A stretch of 64,000 nucleotides of DNA from Pseudoalteromonas sp. MMG007. Lineage in GTDB: Bacteria; Pseudomonadota; Gammaproteobacteria; Enterobacterales; Alteromonadaceae. Each line of letters begins with the position of its first letter. Within the stretch, counting starts at the first letter, position 1. Of this stretch, positions 28,183 to 35,857 are shown one piece after another. The stretch is from positions 62,001 through 126,000 of the forward strand of contig NZ_JAGJEI010000002.1 in NCBI RefSeq assembly GCF_018100985.1, read 5' to 3'. The notes beneath the pieces are model-generated. The model was given only the letters and a program-made list of their open reading frames with translations. It searched no databases and was not told the origin of the DNA. Position numbers and translations under genes: made by a program.

Positions 28183-29445
28183 ATGTTGTTCCGAGGTACA
28201 ATTGCCATAGCAATATTGGCAATTTCCGCTGCTAATAAAACCTATGCAAACGACATAGACGTACAATTTAGCGGTTTTGCATCCTTAACACTCAGCTACA
28301 CGGACGATTCAGATATTGGCTTTGCATCGAATTATTCAAATGTCAACGACTCTGGCTTTTCAGCAACGCGAGATTCAATATTAGGTGGGCAGGCTAATAT
28401 ATCATTGGCCAAAAATTGGGACTCTGTGGTTCAAGTTGTCATTCAAGATCATGCTTTTAAAAGCTTTGATAATTTTTTAGAACTCGCCTTTGTGCGTTAT
28501 CGTCCCTCGCGCCATTGGGCTGTTCGTGCTGGTAGGTTGAACAGCGAGCTTTACTTACTGTCTGAATATCCTTACGTAGGGTATGCCTATTTATGGGTAC
28601 GCCCGCCGCATTCGTACTACTCGTTTGCAAACCTTGCAGGAAACTTCGACGGTATAGATGTTGAATACAGCAAAGCCTTTAACGACGGTTTTTTACGTTT
28701 AAAACTTGCTTATGGTAGTACAACAGCCAAGCTACAAGCCTATAATGACGACTTCTTTATTGATTTTGAAAACTTAACAACTTTTAGCGCAACCTACTCT
28801 TTAGATGCATGGACTATGCGTTTTTCATTATCGAAATCAGACTTTGGAGATTATAAGTCAACTGTTTTAGATGAGTATTTAGCCGCACTTGATGCCGTAC
28901 CACAAAGTTTATGGCCGCATGCACAAAAAATATCAAGCAAATTTAACACCAAAAGCAACAGTATAGAATACGCTGCGTTTGGGCTTACTTACGATCATAA
29001 CAATTGGCTTATTCAGTCTGAGCTAGGTATTTCAGAATCTGATTGGATAGTTGCCCCATCAGTTCTTAGTGGCTACATTAGTACAGGTTACCGAGTAGAC
29101 AACGCAATATTTTACACCGGTTTTTCAGCGGCTAAACACCGTCATGATGTAATAAAAGTAAACGATCCCGCTTTTGCGCCAAGTACTCCTGAACAATTTA
29201 CAGTGCCAATACAGCAGCTCGCAGTTGCCAGCCAGTCTGCTTTTAAAATTACCAATGTTCACCAACACTCAATTAACGTAGGTGTAAAATGGCAACTGTC
29301 TGAGCGCGTAGCATTAAAAGCCCAGTTAGACCGCTTTGATATAAAGCCTCAAGGCGCTGGCCTATGGAGCCTTAGTAAACCTTCAGACGTTGATAAGGGG
29401 CACAAAGTACACATACTTAGTCTAAATGCTAGTATGGTGTTTTAA
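28183..29445 (+). CDS. Porin-like outer-membrane protein of a c-di-GMP operon
   Basis: From ATG 28183 it is about 420 residues with a signal peptide (MLFRGTIAIAILAISAANKTYA). The rest is beta-strand-rich and resembles a porin or DUF-type barrel: NDIDVQFSGFASLTLSYTDD near the start and a C-terminal HILSLNASMVF. An upstream in-frame ATG at 28138 would add a hydrophilic stretch before the signal, so it is less likely. The next gene starts inside its stop codon (TAATGATG). The substrate or ligand is unknown. It is the first gene of a three-gene operon ending in a diguanylate cyclase. Confidence 0.75.
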   Translation: MLFRGTIAIAILAISAANKTYANDIDVQFSGFASLTLSYTDDSDIGFASNYSNVNDSGFSATRDSILGGQANISLAKNWDSVVQVVIQDHAFKSFDNFLELAFVRYRPSRHWAVRAGRLNSELYLLSEYPYVGYAYLWVRPPHSYYSFANLAGNFDGIDVEYSKAFNDGFLRLKLAYGSTTAKLQAYNDDFFIDFENLTTFSATYSLDAWTMRFSLSKSDFGDYKSTVLDEYLAALDAVPQSLWPHAQKISSKFNTKSNSIEYAAFGLTYDHNNWLIQSELGISESDWIVAPSVLSGYISTGYRVDNAIFYTGFSAAKHRHDVIKVNDPAFAPSTPEQFTVPIQQLAVASQSAFKITNVHQHSINVGVKWQLSERVALKAQLDRFDIKPQGAGLWSLSKPSDVDKGHKVHILSLNASMVF

Positions 29446-29885
29446 TGATGAGCCCTCGCAACCTATTTATAAATGCCTTGCTGCCTTTGTGCCTGCTTGT
29501 TGTGAGCTTTTGTGCTAAATCGACAGAATTTGTGGTCGTCGTTAATAAAAAAAATACGATTAACGCATTATCAAAACGAGAAGTTATTGATATTTACATG
29601 GGCCGGTATTTAACTTTTCCTGATGGTGAAACTTCAAAACCAATTGATTTGCCCGCGCAATCAACTTTAAAAAACGACTTTTACTTAAAACTGGTTAATA
29701 AAGACGAGCAAAAAATAAATGCGTATTGGGCAAGGCTGTTATTTTCAGGGCGTGCAAACCCTCCCTCTCCTTCAACATCGGTAGAGGACGCAATAAAAAA
29801 AATTGCATCATCACAATTTGCCATTGGCTACATTCCGCTATCGCAAGTTTCAGATGCCGTAAAAGTGGTATACAAATTTGATTAA
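29445..29885 (+). CDS. PstS-like periplasmic protein (short)
   Basis: Protein of 146 residues with a signal peptide (hydrophobic about 8-23) and one PstS-like lobe: EFVVVVNKKNTINALSKREVIDIYMGRYLTFPDG and later KKIASSQFAIGYIPLSQV. This half-size phosphate-binding-like form is common beside sensor kinases and GGDEF proteins in marine gammaproteobacteria. It overlaps the porin-like stop by one base and the GGDEF start by 8 bp. It probably supplies a ligand signal to the downstream cyclase; the ligand is not known. Confidence 0.8.
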   Translation: MMSPRNLFINALLPLCLLVVSFCAKSTEFVVVVNKKNTINALSKREVIDIYMGRYLTFPDGETSKPIDLPAQSTLKNDFYLKLVNKDEQKINAYWARLLFSGRANPPSPSTSVEDAIKKIASSQFAIGYIPLSQVSDAVKVVYKFD

Positions 29886-31515
29886 AGTTATTAGCCAAAA
29901 ACTCTACATACGTGTCGCAATATCAATTGCGTTAGTTGCTATTGTTGTGTCTCTACTCTCTTCTATGCTGTCGTATTATTCAGGCTATAAAGAAAAGAAA
30001 AACACCAACTACTTACTTGTTCAACAGTTAGCGCAAACAATGGAAAAAACAGCCGCCATAGCTGCTTATTTAAACGATAAAGAATTAAGTCAAGAAATAA
30101 TCAACGGCCTACTAAGTAACGACTTAGTACAAGGCGCAAGCCTAGAAGGTGAAACAAACGCAAAAGGCGACATGGCGTTATTTATTGCCAACGGCACTAT
30201 TAATAAACAAAAAGAAGCGGTGTTAGTTAAGCTTGCTCACCCTTTTTTAGATGACACCTATATAGGGATATTATCAATATACCCCGACGATAAATTTATA
30301 CAGCAACAAGCACAAGCAGCGCTTAAAAAAGAATTCATTTTAATGTTAATTCAATCTATTGTTATCGCATTTTTTGTATCGCTAGTAGTACAACGTTGGC
30401 TTACTCAACCTATTCAAAACCTGACCGATAGCTTTGCTAAAATAAATCCATGCGAGCCAGAAACCCTTAAAATGCTGACCTTTAAGCAAGGCAAGCGAGA
30501 CGAAATAAGCCGTTTAACACACGGTATAAATGCCTTAATGAACGAGCTGCATTTAACGATTAGTAATGAGCAAACGCTGCGTAAAAAAACCCAAGAGCTA
30601 GAAGCCAAGTTTAGACTTATTTTTGAACAAGCCAGCGCAGGTATTTGTTTACTCGATAGCAAAAATATTATCACCACATTTAACCCTGCATTTAAGCATT
30701 ACTTTACTGTACCTGGTGAAAAAGAGTTACCTACCTTGCATTTTCCTGAGTTACTAAGCAACGTAGAAGAATTACAAATCCTACTGGACGATATTCGTTC
30801 TACTCAAAACCCACCACAAACCACCTTAGATATTGAGTGTAAGGTTGGCTACAAAACGGTGTGGTTTCATTGCTTATTTGTAAGATTAACAGACCAAAGA
30901 GAAAGTAAACGAAGCCCTAAACAAGAGCAACTAGTAGAAGTAATTTTACACGATGTAACCGAGCGCGCAGAGCGCGAACTGCAAACCCGTTTTGAAGCCG
31001 ATCACGACCCGCTCACCGGCTTATTAAACAGGCGTGCCGGTGAAAAACGCCTTAAAAAAACACTGCGTGAATGTATTAAACATAATGAACACTTAGTGCT
31101 TATGATGATTGATTTAGATAAGTTTAAACCCATTAACGACACCTATGGCCACGAAGCCGGCGACAAAGTGCTCATTGAAATAGCACACAGATTTAAAACA
31201 CTGTTTCACGAAAAAAACGACATGTGTATCCGCCTAGGGGGTGACGAATTTATCGTTGCTCAGCAAATTAAAACCTACGATAAAGCGGCAACACAACAAA
31301 AAGCGAACGCCCTACTCAGTGAGTTAAAACATGATATTAATATTGCGCAAAATAAAACGTGCGCAGTAGGTGCAAGCATAGGTATTGCAGTAGCCCCAAA
31401 TGATGGTAACGAACTAGTTGCGTTAATGCTAAACGCAGACAACATGCTCTACCACATTAAAGAAACTGGCCGAGGGCAAATTGCATTTTTCGATGAGTTT
31501 AAAAATAGCGAGTAG
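29878..31515 (+). CDS. Membrane diguanylate cyclase: sensor, HAMP, PAS, GGDEF
   Basis: Protein of 545 residues making c-di-GMP from GTP. Order: transmembrane helix about 12-33, periplasmic sensor about 35-150, second helix about 153-174, HAMP about 175-228, PAS about 240-350, GGDEF about 370-540. The active-site loop is intact (RLGGDEF), with LTGLLNRR and IDLDKFKPINDTYGH. The usual RxxD inhibitory site before it is EKND here, so product inhibition may be weak. The start is TTG at 29878, coupled to the PstS-like gene. Confidence 0.9.
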   Translation: MIKVISQKLYIRVAISIALVAIVVSLLSSMLSYYSGYKEKKNTNYLLVQQLAQTMEKTAAIAAYLNDKELSQEIINGLLSNDLVQGASLEGETNAKGDMALFIANGTINKQKEAVLVKLAHPFLDDTYIGILSIYPDDKFIQQQAQAALKKEFILMLIQSIVIAFFVSLVVQRWLTQPIQNLTDSFAKINPCEPETLKMLTFKQGKRDEISRLTHGINALMNELHLTISNEQTLRKKTQELEAKFRLIFEQASAGICLLDSKNIITTFNPAFKHYFTVPGEKELPTLHFPELLSNVEELQILLDDIRSTQNPPQTTLDIECKVGYKTVWFHCLFVRLTDQRESKRSPKQEQLVEVILHDVTERAERELQTRFEADHDPLTGLLNRRAGEKRLKKTLRECIKHNEHLVLMMIDLDKFKPINDTYGHEAGDKVLIEIAHRFKTLFHEKNDMCIRLGGDEFIVAQQIKTYDKAATQQKANALLSELKHDINIAQNKTCAVGASIGIAVAPNDGNELVALMLNADNMLYHIKETGRGQIAFFDEFKNSE

Positions 31516-31685
31516 TAATAAACGGCAAAAGTTATCACTTCGTCGATTCAAATATCACGTTGATGTAATAAACCACGGTTAATTAAACTAACAAAAACAT
31601 ATTTTAAGCCCAACCTATAAAGTACATTGAACAATTAAGTTTTTGATTGCTAGAATGCCAACCTATTTTTCTATCAAGAGATACA

Positions 31686-32387
31686 ATGGCAAATTTCAAT
31701 ACTCATCTTAATACTGCAGTCATCGTCACCGGTTTAGGTTCAGCCACTTTATTATCTGCAGGCCATGTTGATTTAAACGGCGCGCTTTGGTTATGGTTTT
31801 TAGGCTCTATCGGCGGTTTATTACCCGACATAGATTCAGATAACTCCACATCACTCGATACTATTTTTAACTTATTTGCACTGAGCGCTGTATTACTGGT
31901 GCTGCATTACATAACCACCGAGCTTATTATTACTATTAGTTTTGTTAAGTTAATAGTAGTCCCGCTATTAGTGTACGGGTTTATGAAATACATTATTAGA
32001 CCCATTTTTGAATGGATCACAGTACATAGAGGTAGTTGCCACTCTTTACTATTTTTATTGCTATGCGCGTTATTAACAACCCAAGTAACGTGGAAACTAA
32101 ACGACCAAACAACCGCACATGCCGCTACTTTTGCCTGGTTAACAGGTGGGTTTATTTTACTCGGTGGGTTAATTCATTTATTACTTGATGAACTTTACAG
32201 TGTCGATTTGAATAATGTCACCATTAAACGCTCTTTTGGTACGGCTTTAAAAATAGCCGACTTAGATAATAAATTAATCACGTTGGCATCGGTTATTGCC
32301 ATTGCAGGTTTAATCTATATAGCCCCGCCTACAGAGCAAACTATTATCGCATTAAGTGACTGGTCTAATTTTAGGTTTTTATCTTAA
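31686..32387 (+). CDS. YdjM-like membrane-bound metal-dependent hydrolase
   Basis: Protein of about 233 residues from ATG 31686, preceded by AAGAGAT. It has the DUF457/YdjM plan: NFNTHLNTAV (metal-ligand His), GGLLPDIDSDNSTS (acidic ligands), HRGSCHSLLF (His ligands), and five or so hydrophobic helices, with HLLLDELYSVD later. E. coli YdjM is SOS-induced, but I see no CTGT-N8-ACAG site upstream here. An alternative ATG 39 bp upstream would add a hydrophilic extension. Substrate unknown. Confidence 0.82.
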   Translation: MANFNTHLNTAVIVTGLGSATLLSAGHVDLNGALWLWFLGSIGGLLPDIDSDNSTSLDTIFNLFALSAVLLVLHYITTELIITISFVKLIVVPLLVYGFMKYIIRPIFEWITVHRGSCHSLLFLLLCALLTTQVTWKLNDQTTAHAATFAWLTGGFILLGGLIHLLLDELYSVDLNNVTIKRSFGTALKIADLDNKLITLASVIAIAGLIYIAPPTEQTIIALSDWSNFRFLS

Positions 32388-32727
32388 CAAAATTAGTAAT
32401 AAGCCAGTTTACTGCATACTCAAATTAGTGCCCGTTTGGTAATTTAAAGCTAATTCACTAAACGGGTGCAAAGCGCCGTGTTTTATTAGCGTACATGGCT
32501 TAAATAAAAGCAACTTTGCAAAGTTAAGTTTAATTAAAAGCCGTAACCTGAGCTAATTTGTTATTAATTAATACTTTTATAGATTTAAGTGAAATAATTA
32601 ACTCGCTTTACCTGTCTTATACCTACAACGATAAACGCTATTTAAATACAAAGACTAAGCAGTTTGATACATTCAAACTCGCAACACCTGTTGAAAGCGA
32701 CAAATATAAAATCAAAAGAGGTCCATA
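32388..32727. other. Spacer with an imperfect hairpin
   Basis: No gene. CCCGTTTGGTAATT (32431-32444) pairs imperfectly with AATTCACTAAACGGG (32451-32465). There is no T-run, so it is a structured element rather than a clear terminator. Confidence 0.45.
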
Positions 32728-33330
32728 ATGGAATTTACACATAAACGCACCACCCTAATTACAGCATCGTTATTGTTAATATTGGCGGTATCACAGGGTA
32801 TTTATTCAGCCCTTTACAGTGCTGAAATTAGCTTTTCAAGGCAGGTGGCTTGGGGGCTAGAAGCACTGATATTTACTTTACTTGTTGCCTTTGCAGGTTC
32901 TGCTATGGTGCAAGCAAAAAATGCTCAACTAGGCTGGTCAGCTATCACGTTTAGCGCAGTACTTAATATAGTGCAGGTAAGCGTTGGCCTTACGTTGTTT
33001 TCAACATTTGGCAAAGTTGCAGGCACAGTAGAAGGCGCACAACCTTTAATTGGTGGCGTGGTATCGTTGTCATTCATGATTTACTACGCAGCTAAATTAT
33101 TATTGGGATTAGCAGCACTTGTATTTGGCCTATCATTTATCGCTAAAGGCGGCAAAGCCATAGGTAGCCTTACAGCCCTTGCAGGCGCAATTGCAATGTT
33201 AGCCAATGGTATTTTACTTACTTGTGGCCGTGATGGATTCCTTCCATCAGGTGTTGCTGGCGCCTCAGGCATGATTGCAACGTTACTATTGGCAATCTGC
33301 TTATTTGGTCTTAACCGTAAACAAGACTAA
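32728..33330 (+). CDS. Hypothetical integral membrane protein, 200 aa
   Basis: Unrecognised. Five to six hydrophobic helices, with glycine- and alanine-rich stretches such as GSLTALAGAIAMLANGILLTCGRDGFLP. It has an ATG start after AGAGGT. A strong stem-loop terminator follows. It lies at the left margin of the accessory region but has ordinary codon use for this genome. No function proposed. Confidence 0.75.
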   Translation: MEFTHKRTTLITASLLLILAVSQGIYSALYSAEISFSRQVAWGLEALIFTLLVAFAGSAMVQAKNAQLGWSAITFSAVLNIVQVSVGLTLFSTFGKVAGTVEGAQPLIGGVVSLSFMIYYAAKLLLGLAALVFGLSFIAKGGKAIGSLTALAGAIAMLANGILLTCGRDGFLPSGVAGASGMIATLLLAICLFGLNRKQD

Positions 33331-33372
33331 GGCTTAATACCTTATAAGTAAGGTAGTTACTTAGATAAGTTA

Positions 33373-33416
33373 TAAACATCGGCGTGTATTAGAGAACCTA
33401 ATTCGCCGATGTTTTA
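33373..33416 (+). terminator. Long terminator after the membrane protein gene
   Basis: AAACATCGGCG pairs with CGCCGATGTTT, extended inward by TATTAG / CTAAT. The T-rich tail follows on the plus strand. Confidence 0.8.
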
Positions 33417-33542
33417 CGTTTAAAGTGACAGCCATCTTATTTTTTTTTGATAAATTCACAAAGAGGCTATGAGGCGCTTCGCTTTTAAAGAGGATAATGG
33501 CTTATATCAAAGCGATTTAACTCAGTTAAGCTTTGGTGTGTG

Positions 33543-33561
33543 AAGTCAAGATTTGACTTCA
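33543..33561 (-). terminator. Small hairpin after the 147-aa gene
   Basis: GAAGTCAA / TTGACTTC with a 3-nt loop, adjacent to the stop codon of the minus-strand gene. There is no T-run, so it is a weak call. Confidence 0.4.
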
Positions 33562-33562
33562 T

Positions 33563-34006
33563 TTATTCTCGTAAATTCTTGTTACTTACGCTTTTTAATA
33601 AATCGAATTTCGTAATGATATAAACAGGTTCTTTTTTACATTCGACTTTATAAAGATATTGATTTTTAAGAAAATTAGTTTTTTCTTTTATTAAACTAAT
33701 TTGCTCCCATGGTATTAAAAAACTCCTGGGAAATAGTAGAATCAACATCCGTTTTTGGCTTATAAATATACCTTGCTGAAATGATTTGATATTTAGCCAA
33801 GTCCGATATTCACTGTTTTTCTCACGAGAAATATCTGCCACATTCGTAAAGTACATACTGCTTGATTTTAAAAGTGAGGAATCAGAAATAATTAAATCCG
33901 TTTTATATTCTCTAGCTAGTTTAGGGTAATACCCAATAATGCTTTGGATATAATTGACTAAAATATAGAACAATAAAAATAAAATTAAGCATATAACAAA
34001 GTCCAT
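33563..34006 (-). CDS. Hypothetical protein with one membrane helix, 147 aa
   Basis: Unrecognised. An N-terminal hydrophobic helix (about 3-22) and a basic cytoplasmic part of about 110 residues; PRSFLIPWEQISLIKEK resembles PH-like or DUF3592-type small domains in membrane-associated proteins. It is AT-rich relative to core genes and sits at the left end of the cassette region. No attC is visible on either side, so it may not be a cassette. Confidence 0.6.
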   Translation of the reverse strand: MDFVICLILFLLFYILVNYIQSIIGYYPKLAREYKTDLIISDSSLLKSSSMYFTNVADISREKNSEYRTWLNIKSFQQGIFISQKRMLILLFPRSFLIPWEQISLIKEKTNFLKNQYLYKVECKKEPVYIITKFDLLKSVSNKNLRE

Positions 34007-34061
34007 TTTTTAATACTCCGAAAACTTGCTCTGCACTGCTGACTAAGCTGAAATTTAAGAT

Positions 34062-34077
34062 GGGTGTCTTATTAATT
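34062..34077 (+). repeat. GGGTGTCTTATTAATT box (left copy)
   Basis: Exact 16-nt match to 39828-39843, also preceded by a similar A/T-rich flank. It lies 81 bp before the left intron-end repeat; the right box lies 82 bp before its intron-end repeat. It probably belongs to the transposase-related element near 39.8 kb. Confidence 0.6.
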
Positions 34078-34135
34078 GTGCAAATAGCATAACATTTCTT
34101 TCTTAATAGGTGGCCAAAATTACTTTACCACTACA

Positions 34136-34190
34136 ACTCGCATGATGGGTGGTGTGGGGGCTGGAGGTTAGAGACCTCCGGCTACCCGAT
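34136..34190 (+). mobile_element. Group II intron 3'-end remnant (IIC-attC type), left copy
   Basis: 55 bp, 52 identical to 39903-39957. Read on the plus strand, GGGGGCTGGAGGT pairs with ACCTCCGGCTACCC, leaving one bulged A (34184) 7 nt from the end CCCGAT. This is the domain VI layout, with branch-point A and an AY end. The flank TATAAGC resembles the start of the bottom strand of an attC core. No intron body or reverse transcriptase is present, as in 5'-truncated retrotransposition products. Alternative: a REP element with GTAG on the minus strand. Confidence 0.6.
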
Positions 34191-34915
34191 TATAAGCTTT
34201 CACGTCGAACTCTAAAAAAGTACTGTACGATTATAATCACTATTGATGCCAATATCGACGCAATAACACCAGAGATAAAACCAAAAACTTTCTCATTTGT
34301 CGCTAATTCCTTTGCTTTTAGCTGTTGTACACTGAGTAGCGCCTCAACTACCTTTTTATCTGCGTTAACGAGTGGTTCCAATTTAGTCTGTTCTTCAACT
34401 AAAATCTCTAATGACCTTTGATTTTCCGCTACCTGGTTCTTTTGAATTTCAATAAAAGTTAATAGTTGTTTTAAGCTGTCTTCTGTTTTATCTAATTGTT
34501 CTATCTGAGTTTTGAAGTTTAAATTCTTGGCAATACTTTCTTCTCTTTGAAACTCGATTTTTTGATTGGAATAAACTGCGAATATCATCCCAACAACTGT
34601 AAGTATTACTGATAATATACTTGTCAGTTTCGGTGATTTTATATAAGCATGCACCCAAGCCATAGCGGCTTTTTTAGCTATTGGAGCAGAAAACTCATCG
34701 AATAATTTATCTGATTTTTTAGCATTGCACATCCTACATGCAGCTGCCAGATTTTCTCTCGAATCACTTCCACCTTTACTTCTAGGATGCTTGTGATCTA
34801 TTGCACTATTCGACTCATCGAGCTTAGTTCCGCAATATTCACACTTCCAATTAGCTTCATCAAATACTTGTTTTCTTAACGCTCTGGTAATTCGATTTCT
34901 CATCAGCTTCCTCAT
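34190..34915 (-). CDS. Membrane-anchored HNH endonuclease (cassette gene)
   Basis: Protein of 241 residues. The N-terminal HNH domain shows CEYC (25-28), the AIDHKHPRSKGG core with Asp40-His41, Asn55, and CRMC (60-63), so zinc-stabilised HNH chemistry on DNA is expected. A transmembrane helix (about 98-116), a long coiled-coil segment (about 120-205) and a second helix (about 210-234) follow. Both ends of the coil are in the membrane, which is unusual for an HNH protein. It starts 3 bp after an attC core, as cassette genes do. It ends at the intron remnant. A role in defence is inference only. Confidence 0.82.
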   Translation of the reverse strand: MRKLMRNRITRALRKQVFDEANWKCEYCGTKLDESNSAIDHKHPRSKGGSDSRENLAAACRMCNAKKSDKLFDEFSAPIAKKAAMAWVHAYIKSPKLTSILSVILTVVGMIFAVYSNQKIEFQREESIAKNLNFKTQIEQLDKTEDSLKQLLTFIEIQKNQVAENQRSLEILVEEQTKLEPLVNADKKVVEALLSVQQLKAKELATNEKVFGFISGVIASILASIVIIIVQYFFRVRRESL

Positions 34916-34918
34916 AGC

Positions 34919-35014
34919 TCATAACGCTTTGCTAAGCGGCTAAAAATGGTTGGCTAAAATAGTGAGGAACGAACAAAAGCCAACTGTTTTTTGTCCGTTT
35001 AAGCAACTTGCTAG
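34919..35014 (-). repeat. attC recombination site 1
   Basis: About 96 bp of imperfect palindrome. Minus strand: start GCTAGCAAG, left inner box TTAAACGG, right inner box CCGCTTAG, and crossover core GCG-TTATGAG at 34919-34925. Inner arms such as GTTGGCT / AGCCAAC pair. It sits between the stop of one cassette gene and the ATG of the next. Confidence 0.8.
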
Positions 35015-35019
35015 CTGCA

Positions 35020-35733
35020 TTATTCATCTGTAATACCTATTTGGCGTAACAGCATACGCCCTAGGTGTGTTGTGTCTGTATAGCTAACTTCAGGCTTTCC
35101 CGAAATCGTATCAAAACTTGGTAAACCAGTTTCGTGATCAGTTCGAATATGCCCTTGAATTAAACCTAATCTTTCTAGATGGTCTCTATAACTCTCTTGT
35201 AGTGCCGACTTATTCAACTCTCGTTCTCCAGAACCTACATACGCGGGAGCAAAATTGAGAATGTTCGCATGTTTTTCCCTAAACTCTTCATCCCCAGCAA
35301 GTGTCGGGTGAAGGTAAAATCTAAGCCAAATTATTTCGGTATCATTTAATTCCGATAATAAACCTAATAGATATTTGGATGAGTCAATTTCAATTTCATC
35401 ATCAGATAAACCATTAACAACAATTGAGGCTATATACGTTCTGCGGTCATTGGTAATTGCTCTTGAAGCATGAATATACCCATCCTCGATTAGGGATAGA
35501 TACTCTTCCTGTTTAACTTTTTGTCGAATACTTTCTTCGTCTGTGTTTGATAGTCGTCTTTCTAATTCGGTGACATATTTAGTCAGTCTATCGATACGCT
35601 GATTTGGAATTAATGAGTCTACAAGTTCTGATAATAGTGGTCCAACAAATGGAACCGCTCCCATAACTGATTTTCCGACAGAGGCTATAAGATCACTCTT
35701 ATTGGCTGATTCTATATCATTTTTATTCGACAA
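35020..35733 (-). CDS. Hypothetical cassette protein with glycine-rich hydrophobic N-terminus
   Basis: Unrecognised, 237 residues. Residues about 15-45 (SVGKSVMGAVPFVGPLLSEL followed by VDSLIP) form an amphipathic hydrophobic segment, then a coiled coil about 47-75 and a helical, acidic C-terminal domain. Such hydrophobic hairpin starts occur in some membrane-acting effector proteins, but no family is assigned. The stop codon abuts attC 1, and the start lies about 18 bp after the core of attC 2, so it is the sole gene of its cassette. Confidence 0.75.
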   Translation of the reverse strand: MSNKNDIESANKSDLIASVGKSVMGAVPFVGPLLSELVDSLIPNQRIDRLTKYVTELERRLSNTDEESIRQKVKQEEYLSLIEDGYIHASRAITNDRRTYIASIVVNGLSDDEIEIDSSKYLLGLLSELNDTEIIWLRFYLHPTLAGDEEFREKHANILNFAPAYVGSGERELNKSALQESYRDHLERLGLIQGHIRTDHETGLPSFDTISGKPEVSYTDTTHLGRMLLRQIGITDE

Positions 35734-35750
35734 GGCTGATTCCCCATGCA

Positions 35751-35848
35751 GCTAACGCCGCATTAAGCGGACTAAAATAGTGGGTTATAATGTGTAACGA
35801 AGCGAAACCTAACCCACTGTTTTAGTTCCGTTTAAATACCTTGTTAAC
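35751..35848 (-). repeat. attC recombination site 2
   Basis: About 98-bp imperfect palindrome with standard attC order. Minus strand: GTTAACAAGG, then TTTAAACGG, a long inner stem (plus strand ACTAAAATAGTGGGTTA pairing at 16 of 17 positions with TAACCCACTGTTTTAGT), then CCGCTTAAT and the core GGCG-TTAGC (35751-35758). It lies between the SIR2-like gene stop and the next cassette gene. Confidence 0.88.
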
Positions 35849-35857
35849 CCGATTTAA

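Noticed and set aside
31516-31685. A LexA box expected upstream of the YdjM-like gene
   Set aside because: No CTGT-N8-ACAG found; SOS control is not supported here.
33563-34006. Counting the 147-aa gene as a further cassette
   Set aside because: No attC core or hairpin adjoins it on either side.
34143-34193. Reading the 51-bp repeats at 34143-34193 and 39910-39960 as REP elements (GTAG plus hairpin) of the nearby transposase
   Set aside because: GTAG and a hairpin are present on the minus strand, but the bulged A at 7 nt from a CCCGAT end and the attC-like flank fit a group II intron end better. Kept as the alternative.
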